From NCBI RefSeq assembly GCF_946902915.1, contig NZ_CAMPPY010000001.1, positions 496,001 to 560,000 of the forward strand: a stretch of DNA of 64,000 nt, in the 5' to 3' direction. The position numbers and the translations under genes were made by a program. A model generated the notes under the pieces. That model searched no databases. It saw only the letters and a program-made list of their open reading frames with translations, and was not told where the DNA came from. This document shows, in pieces, positions 26,223 to 35,970 of this stretch. Within the stretch, counting starts at the first letter, position 1; every line of letters begins with the position of its first letter. The DNA comes from Streptococcus sp. Marseille-Q5986. Lineage in GTDB: Bacteria; Bacillota; Bacilli; Lactobacillales; Streptococcaceae.

Positions 26223-28457
26223 GTGGATGTCTTTTTGATAACACCTACTTATGAATGGCAGTTTGCCCCGCAGGTTGAAGATGCGGATTTTACAAAGATA
26301 GCCAAGAAGGCTGGACTGGGTCCTGAGGTGGCTCGCTTATTATTTGAAAGAGGGATTCAGGATGAAGAAAGTCTAAAGAAGTTTTTAGAACCTTCCCTGG
26401 AGGACTTGCACGATCCTTATCTGCTCCATGATATGGACAAGGCAGTGGCTCGTATTCGTCTGGCCATCGAAGAAGGGGAAAATATTCTCATCTATGGAGA
26501 CTACGATGCGGATGGTATGACCTCGGCTTCGATTGTGAAGGAAAGTTTGGAACAGCTTGGTGCCGAGTGCAGAGTTTACCTGCCAAATCGTTTTACCGAT
26601 GGCTATGGTCCCAATGCTAGTGTCTATAAATATTTTATCGAGCAGGAAGGGATTTCCTTGATTCTGACAGTGGATAATGGGGTTGCTGGTCACGAAGCCA
26701 TTGAATTGGCCCAGTCTATGGGAGTGGATGTCATTGTGACCGACCACCATTCCATGCCTGAAACTTTGCCAGATGCTTATGCCATTGTCCATCCTGAGCA
26801 TCCGGATGCGGACTATCCTTTCAAATATTTGGCTGGTTGTGGAGTGGCCTTCAAGCTGGCTTGTGCCCTTTTAGAAGAAGTGCAAGTGGAACTACTGGAT
26901 TTGGTTGCTATCGGAACCATTGCAGATATGGTGAGCCTGACGGATGAAAATCGTATCTTGGTTCAATATGGTCTGGAAATGTTGGGTCATACCCAGCGCA
27001 TTGGTCTGCAAGAAATGATGGATATGGCTGGGATTGTTGCCAACGAAGTAGCAGAAGAAACGGTTGGTTTCCAGATTGCTCCTCGTTTAAATGCCTTGGG
27101 GCGCTTGGATGATCCCAATCCTGCCATTGATTTGCTGACTGGGTTTGATGATGAGGAGGCGCATGAGATTGCTCTCATGATTCACCAGAAAAATGAAGAG
27201 CGCAAGGAAATTGTTCAGTCTATCTATGAAGAAGCTAAGACCATGGTGGATTCTGAGAAGAAGGTCCAGGTTTTGGCTAAGGAAGGCTGGAATCCTGGGG
27301 TTCTAGGTATCGTGGCTGGTCGTTTGTTGGAAGAATTGGGACAGACAGTCATCGTTCTTCATATAGAAGACGGTCGTGCCAAGGGAAGTGCTCGTAGTGT
27401 GGAAGCGGTCGATATTTTTGAAGCCCTAGATCCCCATCGCGATCTTTTTATCGCTTTTGGCGGTCATGCTGGCGCAGCAGGAATGACGCTGGAGGTTGAG
27501 AAACTTTCAGATTTATCTCAGGTCTTGGAAGATTATGTCCGTGAAAAGGGTGCAGATGCTGGTGGTAAGAACAAGTTAAATCTAGATGAAGAGCTGGATT
27601 TGGAGACTTTGAGTCTTGAAACAGTCAAGAACTTTGAGCGTTTGGCACCTTTTGGAATGAACAATCAGAAACCAGTCTTTTATATTAAGGATTTTCAGGT
27701 TGAAAGTGCTCGTACTATGGGAGCAGGCAATGCCCATCTCAAGCTGAAAATTTCCAAGGGTGAGGCTAGTTTTGAAGTGGTGGCCTTTGGACAAGGGAGA
27801 TGGGCAACAGAATTTGGTCAAACCAAGAATCTAGAGTTGGCAGTCAAATTGTCTGTCAACCAATGGAATGGCCAAACTGCTCTCCAGTTGATGATGGTGG
27901 ATGCGCGAGTGGAAGGTGTTCAACTTTTTAACATTCGTGGGAAAAATGCAGTCTTGCCAGAAGGGGTTCCAGTCTTGGATTTTGCTGGAGAAGTGCCAGA
28001 TTTAGCGACTAGTGACGCGGTTATCGTAAAAACTATTCCTGAGGATATGACCCTGCTGAAGACCATTTTTCAGGAACAGCATTTCTCTGCTGTCTATTTC
28101 AAAAATGACATTGACAAAGCCTATTATCTGACAGGTTATGGAACTAGAGAGCAGTTTGCCAAATTGTACAAGACTATTTACCAGTTCCCAGAGTTTGATA
28201 TTCGCTACAAGCTGAAAGATTTGGCTGCTTATCTCAATATTCAACAAATCTTGCTGATCAAGATGATTCAAGTGTTTGAAGAACTAGGCTTTGTGACGAT
28301 CACAGATGCTGTTATGACAGTCAATAAAGAGGCACCAAAGCGAGAAATAGGAGAAAGTCAGATTTACCAAAATCTCAAACAAACCGTTAAAGACCAAGAA
28401 ATGATGGCCCTGGGTACCGTGCAAGAAATCTATGACTTTTTGATGGAAAAAGAATAG
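26223..28457 (+). CDS. recJ: Single-stranded-DNA-specific exonuclease RecJ
   Basis: 5'-3' ssDNA exonuclease for recombination and mismatch repair. DHH phosphoesterase motifs IYGDYDADGMTS (about residue 95) and VTDHHSMPE; DHHA1 motif FGGHAGAAGMTLE; then an OB-fold and a Firmicutes C-terminal extension. The frame opens with GTG 26223; a TTG at 26235 (ITPTYEWQFAPQ) is an equally plausible start and would give the 740-residue form I recall for pneumococcus. Neither has a strong Shine-Dalgarno. Confidence 0.96.
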   Translation: MDVFLITPTYEWQFAPQVEDADFTKIAKKAGLGPEVARLLFERGIQDEESLKKFLEPSLEDLHDPYLLHDMDKAVARIRLAIEEGENILIYGDYDADGMTSASIVKESLEQLGAECRVYLPNRFTDGYGPNASVYKYFIEQEGISLILTVDNGVAGHEAIELAQSMGVDVIVTDHHSMPETLPDAYAIVHPEHPDADYPFKYLAGCGVAFKLACALLEEVQVELLDLVAIGTIADMVSLTDENRILVQYGLEMLGHTQRIGLQEMMDMAGIVANEVAEETVGFQIAPRLNALGRLDDPNPAIDLLTGFDDEEAHEIALMIHQKNEERKEIVQSIYEEAKTMVDSEKKVQVLAKEGWNPGVLGIVAGRLLEELGQTVIVLHIEDGRAKGSARSVEAVDIFEALDPHRDLFIAFGGHAGAAGMTLEVEKLSDLSQVLEDYVREKGADAGGKNKLNLDEELDLETLSLETVKNFERLAPFGMNNQKPVFYIKDFQVESARTMGAGNAHLKLKISKGEASFEVVAFGQGRWATEFGQTKNLELAVKLSVNQWNGQTALQLMMVDARVEGVQLFNIRGKNAVLPEGVPVLDFAGEVPDLATSDAVIVKTIPEDMTLLKTIFQEQHFSAVYFKNDIDKAYYLTGYGTREQFAKLYKTIYQFPEFDIRYKLKDLAAYLNIQQILLIKMIQVFEELGFVTITDAVMTVNKEAPKREIGESQIYQNLKQTVKDQEMMALGTVQEIYDFLMEKE

Positions 28458-28463
28458 CAGATT

Positions 28464-28494
28464 GGAAAGAGTTGGGCAACCAGCTCTTTTTTGA
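28464..28494 (+). terminator. recJ terminator
   Basis: AAAGAGTTGG and CCAGCTCTTT stem followed by a T-run. Confidence 0.8.
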
Positions 28495-28557
28495 AAACAA
28501 ATCTTCATTTTGAAAATCATCAAAAAAATGGTATAATGGTAGGAAAAGATTCGGCTA

Positions 28558-28672
28558 ATACTCAATGAAAATCAGAGAGCAAACTAGGAAGCTAGCCGCA
28601 GGTTGCTCAAAGCACTGCTTTGAGGTTGTAGATGGAAGCTGACGTGGTTTGAAGCTGATTTTCGAAGAGTAT
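28558..28672 (-). repeat. BOX element (boxA + boxC type, no boxB)
   Basis: Between ATACTCAATGAAAATC and GATTTTCGAAGAGTAT, about 115 bp, in reverse orientation relative to the copy at 43767-43917. It lacks the boxB segment carried by that copy. Lies in the leader region of the RNase J gene. Confidence 0.85.
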
Positions 28673-28746
28673 AAAAGTAATAGTACTTTTAGAATAAGAG
28701 GGTAAGTAACCCTATAATCAAGATAAACTAAGATTTTGGAGGAAAA

Positions 28747-30408
28747 ATGAGTAATATTAGTTTAACAACACTTGGTGGTGTACGTGAAAATGGGAAAAAT
28801 ATGTACATTGCTGAAATTGGAGAGTCCATTTTTGTTTTGAATGTAGGGTTAAAATATCCCGAAAATGAACAACTAGGGGTAGACGTCGTTATTCCAAATA
28901 TGGACTACCTTTTTGAAAATAGCGACCGTATCGCTGGTGTCTTCTTGACCCACGGACATGCGGATGCCATTGGTGCCCTGCCTTATCTCTTGGCTGAAGC
29001 CAAGGTGCCTGTATTTGGATCTGAGCTGACCATTGAGTTGGCCAAACTCTTTGTCAAAGGAAATGATGCCGTTAAGAAATTCAATGATTTCCATGTCATT
29101 GATGAGAATACGGAGATTGATTTTGGTGGGACAGTGGTTTCCTTCTTCCCTACGACTTACTCCGTTCCAGAGAGCCTGGGAATTGTCTTGAAGACGGCTG
29201 AAGGTAGCATCGTCTATACAGGGGACTTCAAATTTGACCAGACAGCTAGTGAATCCTATGCGACAGACTTCGCTCGTTTGGCAGAAATCGGTCGTGACGG
29301 CGTCCTGGCTCTCCTCAGTGATTCGGCCAATGCGGACAGCAATATCCAAGTAGCTAGTGAAAGTGAAGTTAGGGATGAAATTACCCAAACCATTGCTGAC
29401 TGGGAAGGTCGTATCATCGTTGCAGCTGTTTCCAGTAACCTTTCTCGTATCCAGCAGATTTTTGACGCTGCGGATAAAACAGGTCGACGTATCGTCTTGA
29501 CAGGATTTGATATTGAAAATATCGTTCGTACTGCTATTCGCCTCAAGAAGTTGTCTTTAGCCAACGAAATTCTCTTGATTAAGCCGAAAGATATGTCTCG
29601 CTTTGAAGACCATGAGTTGATTATTCTTGAGACAGGTCGTATGGGTGAACCCATCAATGGACTTCGTAAGATGTCGATTGGTCGCCATCGTTATGTAGAA
29701 ATCAAGGATGGGGACCTGGTCTATATTGCTACGGCTCCGTCTATTGCTAAAGAAGCCTTCGTTGCGCGTGTGGAAAATATGATTTATCAGGCAGGAGGGG
29801 TTGTCAAATTGATTACCCAAAGTTTACATGTATCAGGGCATGGAAATGCGCGTGACTTGCAGTTGATGATCAATCTCTTGCAACCGAAATATCTCTTCCC
29901 AATTCAAGGGGAATACCGTGAGTTGGATGCCCATGCCAAGGCTGCCATGGCAGTTGGTATGTTGCCAGAACGCATATTCATTCCTAAAAAGGGAACCAGC
30001 ATGGCTTATGAGAATGGGGACTTTGTCCCAGCTGGCGCGGTTTCGGCAGGGGATGTCTTGATTGACGGGAATGCTATTGGTGATGTTGGAAATGTGGTTC
30101 TTCGTGACCGTAAGGTCTTGTCAGAAGATGGAATTTTCATCGTCGCAATCACCGTTAACCGTCGTGAGAAGAAAATTGTAGCCAAGGCTCGTGTTCACAC
30201 GCGTGGATTTGTTTATCTCAAGAAGAGTCGCGATATTCTCCGTGAAAGTTCAGAATTGATTAACAAAACGGTAGAAGACTATCTGCAAGGAGATGACTTT
30301 GACTGGGCAGATCTCAAAGGCAAGGTTCGGGATAATCTGACCAAGTATCTCTTTGATCAAACTAAGCGTCGTCCAGCTATTTTACCAGTAGTCATGGAAG
30401 CGAAATAA
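28747..30408 (+). CDS. rnjB: Ribonuclease J2
   Basis: 553-aa beta-CASP metallo-beta-lactamase ribonuclease, partner of RNase J1 in mRNA decay and 5'-end processing. The metal-binding signature reads THGHADAIGALPYLL, where active J1 has THGHEDHIGG; loss of the second-half His agrees with J2 being a poorly active or structural subunit. The beta-CASP part contains SSNLSRIQQI and the C-terminal motif HVSGHGNARDL. AGGAGG-like site (GGAGGAAAA) precedes the ATG. Confidence 0.93.
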   Translation: MSNISLTTLGGVRENGKNMYIAEIGESIFVLNVGLKYPENEQLGVDVVIPNMDYLFENSDRIAGVFLTHGHADAIGALPYLLAEAKVPVFGSELTIELAKLFVKGNDAVKKFNDFHVIDENTEIDFGGTVVSFFPTTYSVPESLGIVLKTAEGSIVYTGDFKFDQTASESYATDFARLAEIGRDGVLALLSDSANADSNIQVASESEVRDEITQTIADWEGRIIVAAVSSNLSRIQQIFDAADKTGRRIVLTGFDIENIVRTAIRLKKLSLANEILLIKPKDMSRFEDHELIILETGRMGEPINGLRKMSIGRHRYVEIKDGDLVYIATAPSIAKEAFVARVENMIYQAGGVVKLITQSLHVSGHGNARDLQLMINLLQPKYLFPIQGEYRELDAHAKAAMAVGMLPERIFIPKKGTSMAYENGDFVPAGAVSAGDVLIDGNAIGDVGNVVLRDRKVLSEDGIFIVAITVNRREKKIVAKARVHTRGFVYLKKSRDILRESSELINKTVEDYLQGDDFDWADLKGKVRDNLTKYLFDQTKRRPAILPVVMEAK

Positions 30409-30427
30409 TTGTTGGAATAAACAGGGA

Positions 30428-30450
30428 GAAAGCCGAGTTTCGGCTTTTTC
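30428..30450 (+). terminator. rnjB terminator
   Basis: AAAGCCGA and TCGGCTTTTT hairpin with T-run, just before estA. Confidence 0.85.
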
Positions 30451-30474
30451 TTATAGAAAAATAGAGGAAAAATT

Positions 30475-31254
30475 ATGGCAGTAATGAAAATCGAGTATTA
30501 CTCACAAGTTTTGGATATGGAATGGGGAGTGAATGTCCTCTACCCTGATGCCAATCGAGTGGAAAAACCAGAGTGTACAGATATCCCTGTCTTGTACCTC
30601 TTGCACGGGATGTCTGGTAATCATAATAGCTGGCTCAAGCGGACCAATGTAGAACGCTTGCTTCGAGCTACTAATCTTATCGTTGTCATGCCCAATACCA
30701 GCAACGGTTGGTACACCGATACCCAGTATGGTTTTGATTATTACACGGCTCTAGCAGAGGAATTGCCAGAGGTTTTGAAACGCTTCTTCCCTAATATGAC
30801 GAGCAAGCGTGAAAAGACCTTTATCGCTGGTCTTTCTATGGGAGGTTACGGCTGTTTCAAACTGGCTCTTGCAACAAATCGTTTTTCTCACGCAGCTAGT
30901 TTTTCAGGCGCCCTTAGCTTTCAAGATTTTTCTCCTGAGAGCCAAGATTTGGGAACACCAGCTTATTGGAGAGGTGTTTTTGGGGAGATTAAAGATTGGA
31001 CAGCTAGCCCCTATTCTCTTGAAAGTCTGGCTAAAAAATCGGATAAAAAGACCAAGCTTTGGGCTTGGTGTGGCGAGCAGGATTTCTTGTATGAAGCCAA
31101 TAATCTAGCAGTGAAAAATCTCAAAAAATTAGGTTTTGATGTGACCTATAGCCATAGCGCTGGAAGTCACGAATGGTACTACTGGGAAAAACAATTGGAA
31201 GGCTTTTTAGCAACCTTGCCAATTGTTTTCAAATTAGAAGAGAGATTGACTTAG
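30475..31254 (+). CDS. estA: Tributyrin esterase EstA
   Basis: 259-aa serine esterase of the esterase D-like family. Oxyanion strand [12 protein letters not shown], nucleophile GLSMGGYG (Ser about 121), acid [11 protein letters not shown] and His in [11 protein letters not shown]. Cytosolic or cell-associated, acting on short-chain esters; pneumococcal EstA also removes acetyl groups from sialic acids. Complete to the family C-terminus (FKLEERLT). Followed at once by a truncated murM. Confidence 0.9.
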   Translation: MAVMKIEYYSQVLDMEWGVNVLYPDANRVEKPECTDIPVLYLLHGMSGNHNSWLKRTNVERLLRATNLIVVMPNTSNGWYTDTQYGFDYYTALAEELPEVLKRFFPNMTSKREKTFIAGLSMGGYGCFKLALATNRFSHAASFSGALSFQDFSPESQDLGTPAYWRGVFGEIKDWTASPYSLESLAKKSDKKTKLWAWCGEQDFLYEANNLAVKNLKKLGFDVTYSHSAGSHEWYYWEKQLEGFLATLPIVFKLEERLT

Positions 31255-31255
31255 T

Positions 31256-32080
31256 TTGAACTTCAGCATGGGGGTAAGGTGGTCAGGAAAAACGGAGGAA
31301 ATGGGAGACACCATTCAACCTCGTATTCAGGCGAAAATATACAAGGAAAATTTTGAAGAAGATAAACTTTCCAAGTCAACAAAACAGGCTATTCGAACAG
31401 CGCAAAATAAGGGAGTAGAGATTCAATTTGGTGGAACTGAATTATTAGATCCTTTTTCCTTTTTGATGAAAAAAACCGAGAAGCGGAAAGAGATTCATTT
31501 GAGGAATGAAGCCTATTATAAAAAGTTGTTAGATAATTTTAAGGACAAGTCCTACATCACCTTGGCAACCTTGGATGTCTCTAAACGTTCGCAAGAATTA
31601 GAAGAACAGTTAGCGAAAAACAGAGCCTTGGAAGAGACCTTTACTGAGTCAACTCGCACTTCAAAAGTAGAAGCGCAGAAGAAGGAAAAAGAACGTTTGC
31701 TAGAGGAATTGACTTTCCTGCAGGAATATATGGATGCAGGTCAAGCAAGAGTTCCCTTAGCGGCTACCTTGACTTTAGAATTCGGACAAACTTCTGTCAA
31801 TCTATACGCAGGAATGGATGAAGATTTTAGACGTTATAAAGCCCCTATTTTGACCTGGTATGAAACAGCTCGATATTCCTTTGAACGTGGCATTTTGTGG
31901 CAAAATTTAGGAGGCGTCGAGAATGCTTTAGATGGTGGACTCTATCGTTTTAAAGCTAATTTTAATCCAACGATTGAAGAATATTTGGGTGAATTTACAA
32001 TGCCTACCCATCCTCTCTATCCTCTGTTAAGACTTGCTCTTGATTTCCGTAAAACATTAAGAAAAAAACATAGAAAGTAA
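31256..32080 (+). pseudogene. murM: N-terminally truncated MurM (FemX-family aminoacyltransferase)
   Basis: MurM adds Ser or Ala from aminoacyl-tRNA to the Lys of lipid II, starting branched peptidoglycan crosslinks. Recognised by IQFGGTELLDPFSFLMKKTE, the coiled-coil insertion (about residues 95-160) and NLYAGMDEDFRRYKAPILTW ... NFNPTIEEYLGEF. Only 274 residues remain of about 400-406; the first GNAT-like subdomain, about 130 residues, is missing. The frame begins 1 bp after the estA stop (TTG 31256) with no ribosome site. It looks like a deletion joining the end of estA to the middle of murM. Likely non-functional. Confidence 0.8.
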
Positions 32081-32084
32081 GTAT

Positions 32085-33317
32085 ATGGCACTAACAACAC
32101 TCACGAAAGAAGAGTTTCAGGCTTATTCTGATCAGGTTTCTTCTCGTTCCTTTATGCAATCGGTCCAGATGGGGGACTTGTTAGAAAAAAGAGGGGCTCG
32201 AATTGTTTATCTTGCTTTGAAACAAGAAGGAGAGATTCAAGTTGCAGCTCTGGTTTATAGCTTGCCCATGCTGGGTGGTCTGCATATGGAGCTCAATTCG
32301 GGGCCGATTTATACCCAACAAGATACCCTTCCAGTTTTTTATGCGGAGTTAAAAGAATATGCCAAGCAAAATGGTGTATTAGAGTTGCTTGTAAAACCTT
32401 ATGAAACTTATCAAACTTTTGATAGTGAAGGTAATCCAATAGATACTGAGAAAAAAAGTATGATTCAAGGTTTGACTGATTTATGTTATCAATTTGATGG
32501 ATTGACAAGAGGTTATCCAGGTGGAGAACCGAATTGGTTATATTATAAGGATTTGACTGATTTAACTGAAAAGAATTTACTTAAAAGTTTTAGTAAAAAG
32601 GGGAAGCCTTTGGTGAAAAAGGCTGAAACTTTTGGCATTCGGTTGAAAAAGTTAAAACGTGAAGAACTATCAATTTTTAAGAACATCACAAAAGAAACCT
32701 CTGAGCGTAGAGAATATAGTGATAAAAGTTTAGAATATTATGAGCATTTTTATGATGCTTTTGGAGAACAAGCGGAGTTTCTCATAGCAACATTGAATTT
32801 TTCGGAATATTTGAGTAAATTGCAAGGTGAGCAAAGTAAACTAGAAGAAATCTTGGACAAGTTGCGACTTGATTTGAGTAAAAATCCTCATTCTGAGAAA
32901 AAACAAAATCAACTGAGAGAATATTCTAGTCAATTTGAAACGTTTGAAGTTCGAAAAGCAGAAGCGAGAGACTTGATTGAAAAATATGGAGAAGAAGATA
33001 TTGTTTTAGCCGGGAGTTTATTTGTTTATATGCCTCAGGAAACAACTTATCTCTTTAGTGGTTCCTACACTGAATTTAATAAGTTCTATGCCCCTGCGCT
33101 ACTTCAAAAATATGTTATGTTGGAAAGCATAAAACGTGGAATACCTAAATACAACTTCCTAGGGATTCAAGGGATTTTTGATGGTAGTGATGGTGTTTTG
33201 CGTTTTAAACAAAATTTTAATGGCTATATTGTACGTAAAACAGGAACTTTCCGTTGTCATCCATCGCCTTTAAAATACAAAGCTATTCAGTTATTCAAAA
33301 AAATATTAGGACGTTAA
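32085..33317 (+). CDS. murN: MurN (FemX-family alanyltransferase)
   Basis: 410 aa, full length. Adds the second residue (L-Ala) to the MurM-modified lipid II stem peptide. FemABX fold: N-terminal GNAT half (SFMQSVQMGDLLEKRGARIVY), central antiparallel coiled coil (about residues 240-300), second GNAT half with TTYLFSGSYTEFNKFYAPALLQ and YNFLGIQGIFDGSDGVLRFKQ. Starts 4 bp after murM. With MurM truncated its natural substrate may be absent. The coding sequence is more AT-rich in the middle than the flanks. Confidence 0.92.
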   Translation: MALTTLTKEEFQAYSDQVSSRSFMQSVQMGDLLEKRGARIVYLALKQEGEIQVAALVYSLPMLGGLHMELNSGPIYTQQDTLPVFYAELKEYAKQNGVLELLVKPYETYQTFDSEGNPIDTEKKSMIQGLTDLCYQFDGLTRGYPGGEPNWLYYKDLTDLTEKNLLKSFSKKGKPLVKKAETFGIRLKKLKREELSIFKNITKETSERREYSDKSLEYYEHFYDAFGEQAEFLIATLNFSEYLSKLQGEQSKLEEILDKLRLDLSKNPHSEKKQNQLREYSSQFETFEVRKAEARDLIEKYGEEDIVLAGSLFVYMPQETTYLFSGSYTEFNKFYAPALLQKYVMLESIKRGIPKYNFLGIQGIFDGSDGVLRFKQNFNGYIVRKTGTFRCHPSPLKYKAIQLFKKILGR

Positions 33318-33395
33318 GATGAAAAAGCCAGTATTTAGCTTTCTTTCAGCTTGTTTTAGTAAAATAGTCTTTATTTTCTAGAAAGTTGGAGGGAC

Positions 33396-34083
33396 ATGCG
33401 CTGGATTTTTCGTTTGATAGGGGCTTTTTTTTCTTTTGTTTGGCGTTTGTTTTGGCGCCTGGTTTGGATTGTTTTGCTTTTATGCACTCTTGCTTTTGGA
33501 TTTCTCTGGTATCTGAACGGGGATTTTCAAGGAGCGCTGAAGCAAGCAGAGCGGTCAGTAAAGTATTGACCAATGGGAAAAAACAGGGCAACTGCCTAAG
33601 TTAAGCCAGACAGATAGCCATCAGTATTCTGAAGGAAGGTGGCTACAGTCTTCTGCTCGTATTTGCCTGGATCCCCAGATGGATTCACGCTTTCAAGAGG
33701 CTTATTTAGAAGCAATCCAGAACTGGAATCAAACTGGTGCTTTTAACTTTGAACTCGTGACTGAGTCTAGTAAGGCGGATATTACGGCTACGGAGATGAA
33801 CGACGGAGGCACTCCTGTGGCAGGAGAGGCGGAAAGTCAAACTAATCTCTTAACAGGGCAATTCTTGTCCGTAACGGTGCGGTTGAATCATTATTATTTG
33901 TCCAATCCATACTATGGCTATTCCTATGAACGCCTTGTCCATACGGCAGAACATGAGTTAGGTCATGCGATTGGCTTGGACCATACAGATGAGAAGTCTG
34001 TCATGCAACCAGCAGGTTCCTTTTATGGTATCCAGGAAGAGGATGTTGCAAACCTCCGAAAAATATATGAGACTAGTGAGTAG
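33396..34083 (+). pseudogene. Membrane-anchored matrixin-like zinc metalloprotease, frameshifted
   Basis: N-terminal part MRWIFRLIGAFFSFVWRLFW with a transmembrane segment reads to KQAERSVKY then stops (near 33563). The downstream frame continues SIDQWEKTGQLPKLSQTDSH to the catalytic domain with HTAEHELGHAIGLDH (HExxHxxGxxH, M10-like) and a Met-turn-like SVMQPAG. A single +1/-2 shift near 33558 separates anchor and protease. Ribosome site GGAGGGAC before ATG 33396. A corresponding intact gene sits at this place in pneumococcus, between murN and uvrC. Confidence 0.8.
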
Positions 34084-34107
34084 GGTACTATCTTTCCCTA
34101 CTTTTTT
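34079..34107 (+). terminator. Terminator overlapping the uvrC promoter region
   Basis: AGTAGGG pairs with CCCTACT followed by TTTTTTT; the T-run ends at the TG of the next extended -10. Confidence 0.8.
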
Positions 34108-34125
34108 TGCTATAATGGAACTATG
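34108..34125 (+). promoter_or_regulatory. Extended -10 promoter of uvrC, probable leaderless start
   Basis: TGCTATAAT (-10 at 34111-34116) is followed after six bases by the uvrC ATG at 34123, with no Shine-Dalgarno. Confidence 0.6.
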
Positions 34126-35970
34126 AACAACTTGATTAAATCAAAACTAGAGCTCTTGCCGACCAGCCCTGGTTGCTACATTCATAAGGATAAAAATGGC
34201 ACCATTATCTATGTAGGAAAGGCTAAAAATCTGCGTAATCGAGTACGGTCCTATTTTCGTGGAAGTCATGATACCAAGACAGAGGCTCTGGTGTCTGAAA
34301 TTGTGGATTTTGAATTTATTGTTACGGAGTCTAATATTGAGGCACTTCTCCTAGAAATTAACCTGATCAAGGAAAACAAGCCCAAGTACAATATCATGCT
34401 CAAGGATGACAAGTCCTATCCTTTCATCAAAATCACCAATGAGCGCTATCCACGCTTGATTATCACTCGTCAGGTCAAAAAGGACGGCGGTCTTTATTTT
34501 GGACCCTATCCCGATGTGGGGGCAGCCAATGAAATCAAGCGGTTGCTGGATCGGATATTCCCTTTTCGTAAGTGTACCAACCCGCCCTCTAAGGTCTGTT
34601 TTTATTACCATATCGGTCAATGCATGGCCCACACCATCTGTAAGAAGGATGAGGCTTATTTCAAGTCTATGGCTCAGGAGGTGTCTGATTTTCTGAAAGG
34701 TCAGGATGACAAAATCATCGATGATCTCAAGAGTAAAATGGCAGTAGCAGCACAAAGTATGGAGTTTGAACGTGCGGCGGAATACCGTGACCTGATTCAG
34801 GCTATTGGAACGCTTCGAACCAAGCAACGGGTCATGGCGAAAGATTTGCAAAATCGCGATGTCTTTGGCTACTATGTGGATAAGGGCTGGATGTGTGTGC
34901 AGGTTTTCTTTGTCCGTCAGGGTAAGCTTATCGAGCGCGATGTCAATCTCTTCCCCTACTTCAATGATCCAGATGAGGATTTTTTGACCTATGTAGGACA
35001 ATTCTATCAAGAAAAATCTCATCTAGTTCCTAATGAGGTATTGATTCCGCAGGATATCGATGAAGAAGCAGTCAAGGTTTTGGTGGATACTAAGATTTTC
35101 AAACCCCAGCGTGGAGAGAAAAAGCAATTGGTCAATCTGGCTATAAGGAATGCTCGAGTTAGCCTAGAGCAGAAGTTCAATCTGTTAGAAAAATCTGTCG
35201 AAAAGACTCAAGGGGCTATTGAAAATCTAGGTCGCTTACTCCAAATCCCGACTCCAGTCCGTATCGAATCCTTCGATAACTCTAATATCATGGGAACTAG
35301 TCCTGTTTCAGCCATGGTGGTCTTTGTTAATGGTAAACCGAGTAAGAAGGATTACCGTAAGTATAAAATCAAGACTGTGGTTGGACCAGACGACTATGCC
35401 AGTATGAGAGAAGTCATTCGCAGACGTTATGGTCGAGTACAAAGAGAAGGTTTAACTCCGCCAGATTTGATTGTCATTGATGGGGGACAAGGTCAGGTCA
35501 ATATCGCCAAGCAAGTCATCCAAGAGGAACTGGGCTTGGATATCCCCATTGCAGGTTTGCAAAAAAATGACAAGCACCAAACCCATGAATTGCTCTTTGG
35601 AGATCCGCTTGAGGTAGTGGAGTTGTCTCGCAATTCTCAGGAATTTTTCCTCCTCCAACGCATTCAAGATGAGGTGCACCGCTTTGCCATCACCTTCCAC
35701 CGCCAATTGCGCTCTAAAAATTCCTTTTCATCACAACTGGATGGAATTGAAGGTCTGGGACCTAAACGCAAGCAAAATCTCATGAGGCACTTCAAGTCTC
35801 TAACTAAAATCAAGGAAGCCAGTGTGGATGAGATTGTCGAAGTTGGAGTACCAAGAGCAGTAGCAGAAGCTGTGCAAAGAAAGTTGAACCCGCAGGAAGA
35901 AGAGGAATTAGCTCAAGTTGCGGAAGAACAAGTAGATTACCAAACGGAAGGAAACCACAATGAACCATAA
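34123..35970 (+). CDS. uvrC: Excinuclease ABC subunit C
   Basis: 615-aa endonuclease making both incisions in nucleotide excision repair. GIY-YIG domain at residues 12-95 ([22 protein letters not shown]), Cys-rich linker ([18 protein letters not shown]), UVR helix ([13 protein letters not shown]) that binds UvrB, RNase H-like domain (VIDGGQGQ) and C-terminal helix-hairpin-helix ([19 protein letters not shown]). Overlaps the next gene by 11 bp. Confidence 0.97.
   Translation: MNNLIKSKLELLPTSPGCYIHKDKNGTIIYVGKAKNLRNRVRSYFRGSHDTKTEALVSEIVDFEFIVTESNIEALLLEINLIKENKPKYNIMLKDDKSYPFIKITNERYPRLIITRQVKKDGGLYFGPYPDVGAANEIKRLLDRIFPFRKCTNPPSKVCFYYHIGQCMAHTICKKDEAYFKSMAQEVSDFLKGQDDKIIDDLKSKMAVAAQSMEFERAAEYRDLIQAIGTLRTKQRVMAKDLQNRDVFGYYVDKGWMCVQVFFVRQGKLIERDVNLFPYFNDPDEDFLTYVGQFYQEKSHLVPNEVLIPQDIDEEAVKVLVDTKIFKPQRGEKKQLVNLAIRNARVSLEQKFNLLEKSVEKTQGAIENLGRLLQIPTPVRIESFDNSNIMGTSPVSAMVVFVNGKPSKKDYRKYKIKTVVGPDDYASMREVIRRRYGRVQREGLTPPDLIVIDGGQGQVNIAKQVIQEELGLDIPIAGLQKNDKHQTHELLFGDPLEVVELSRNSQEFFLLQRIQDEVHRFAITFHRQLRSKNSFSSQLDGIEGLGPKRKQNLMRHFKSLTKIKEASVDEIVEVGVPRAVAEAVQRKLNPQEEEELAQVAEEQVDYQTEGNHNEP

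Noticed and set aside
34351..35022. 223-codon open frame on the reverse strand inside uvrC
   Set aside because: uvrC on the forward strand has all family domains without gaps; the reverse frame has no known domain.
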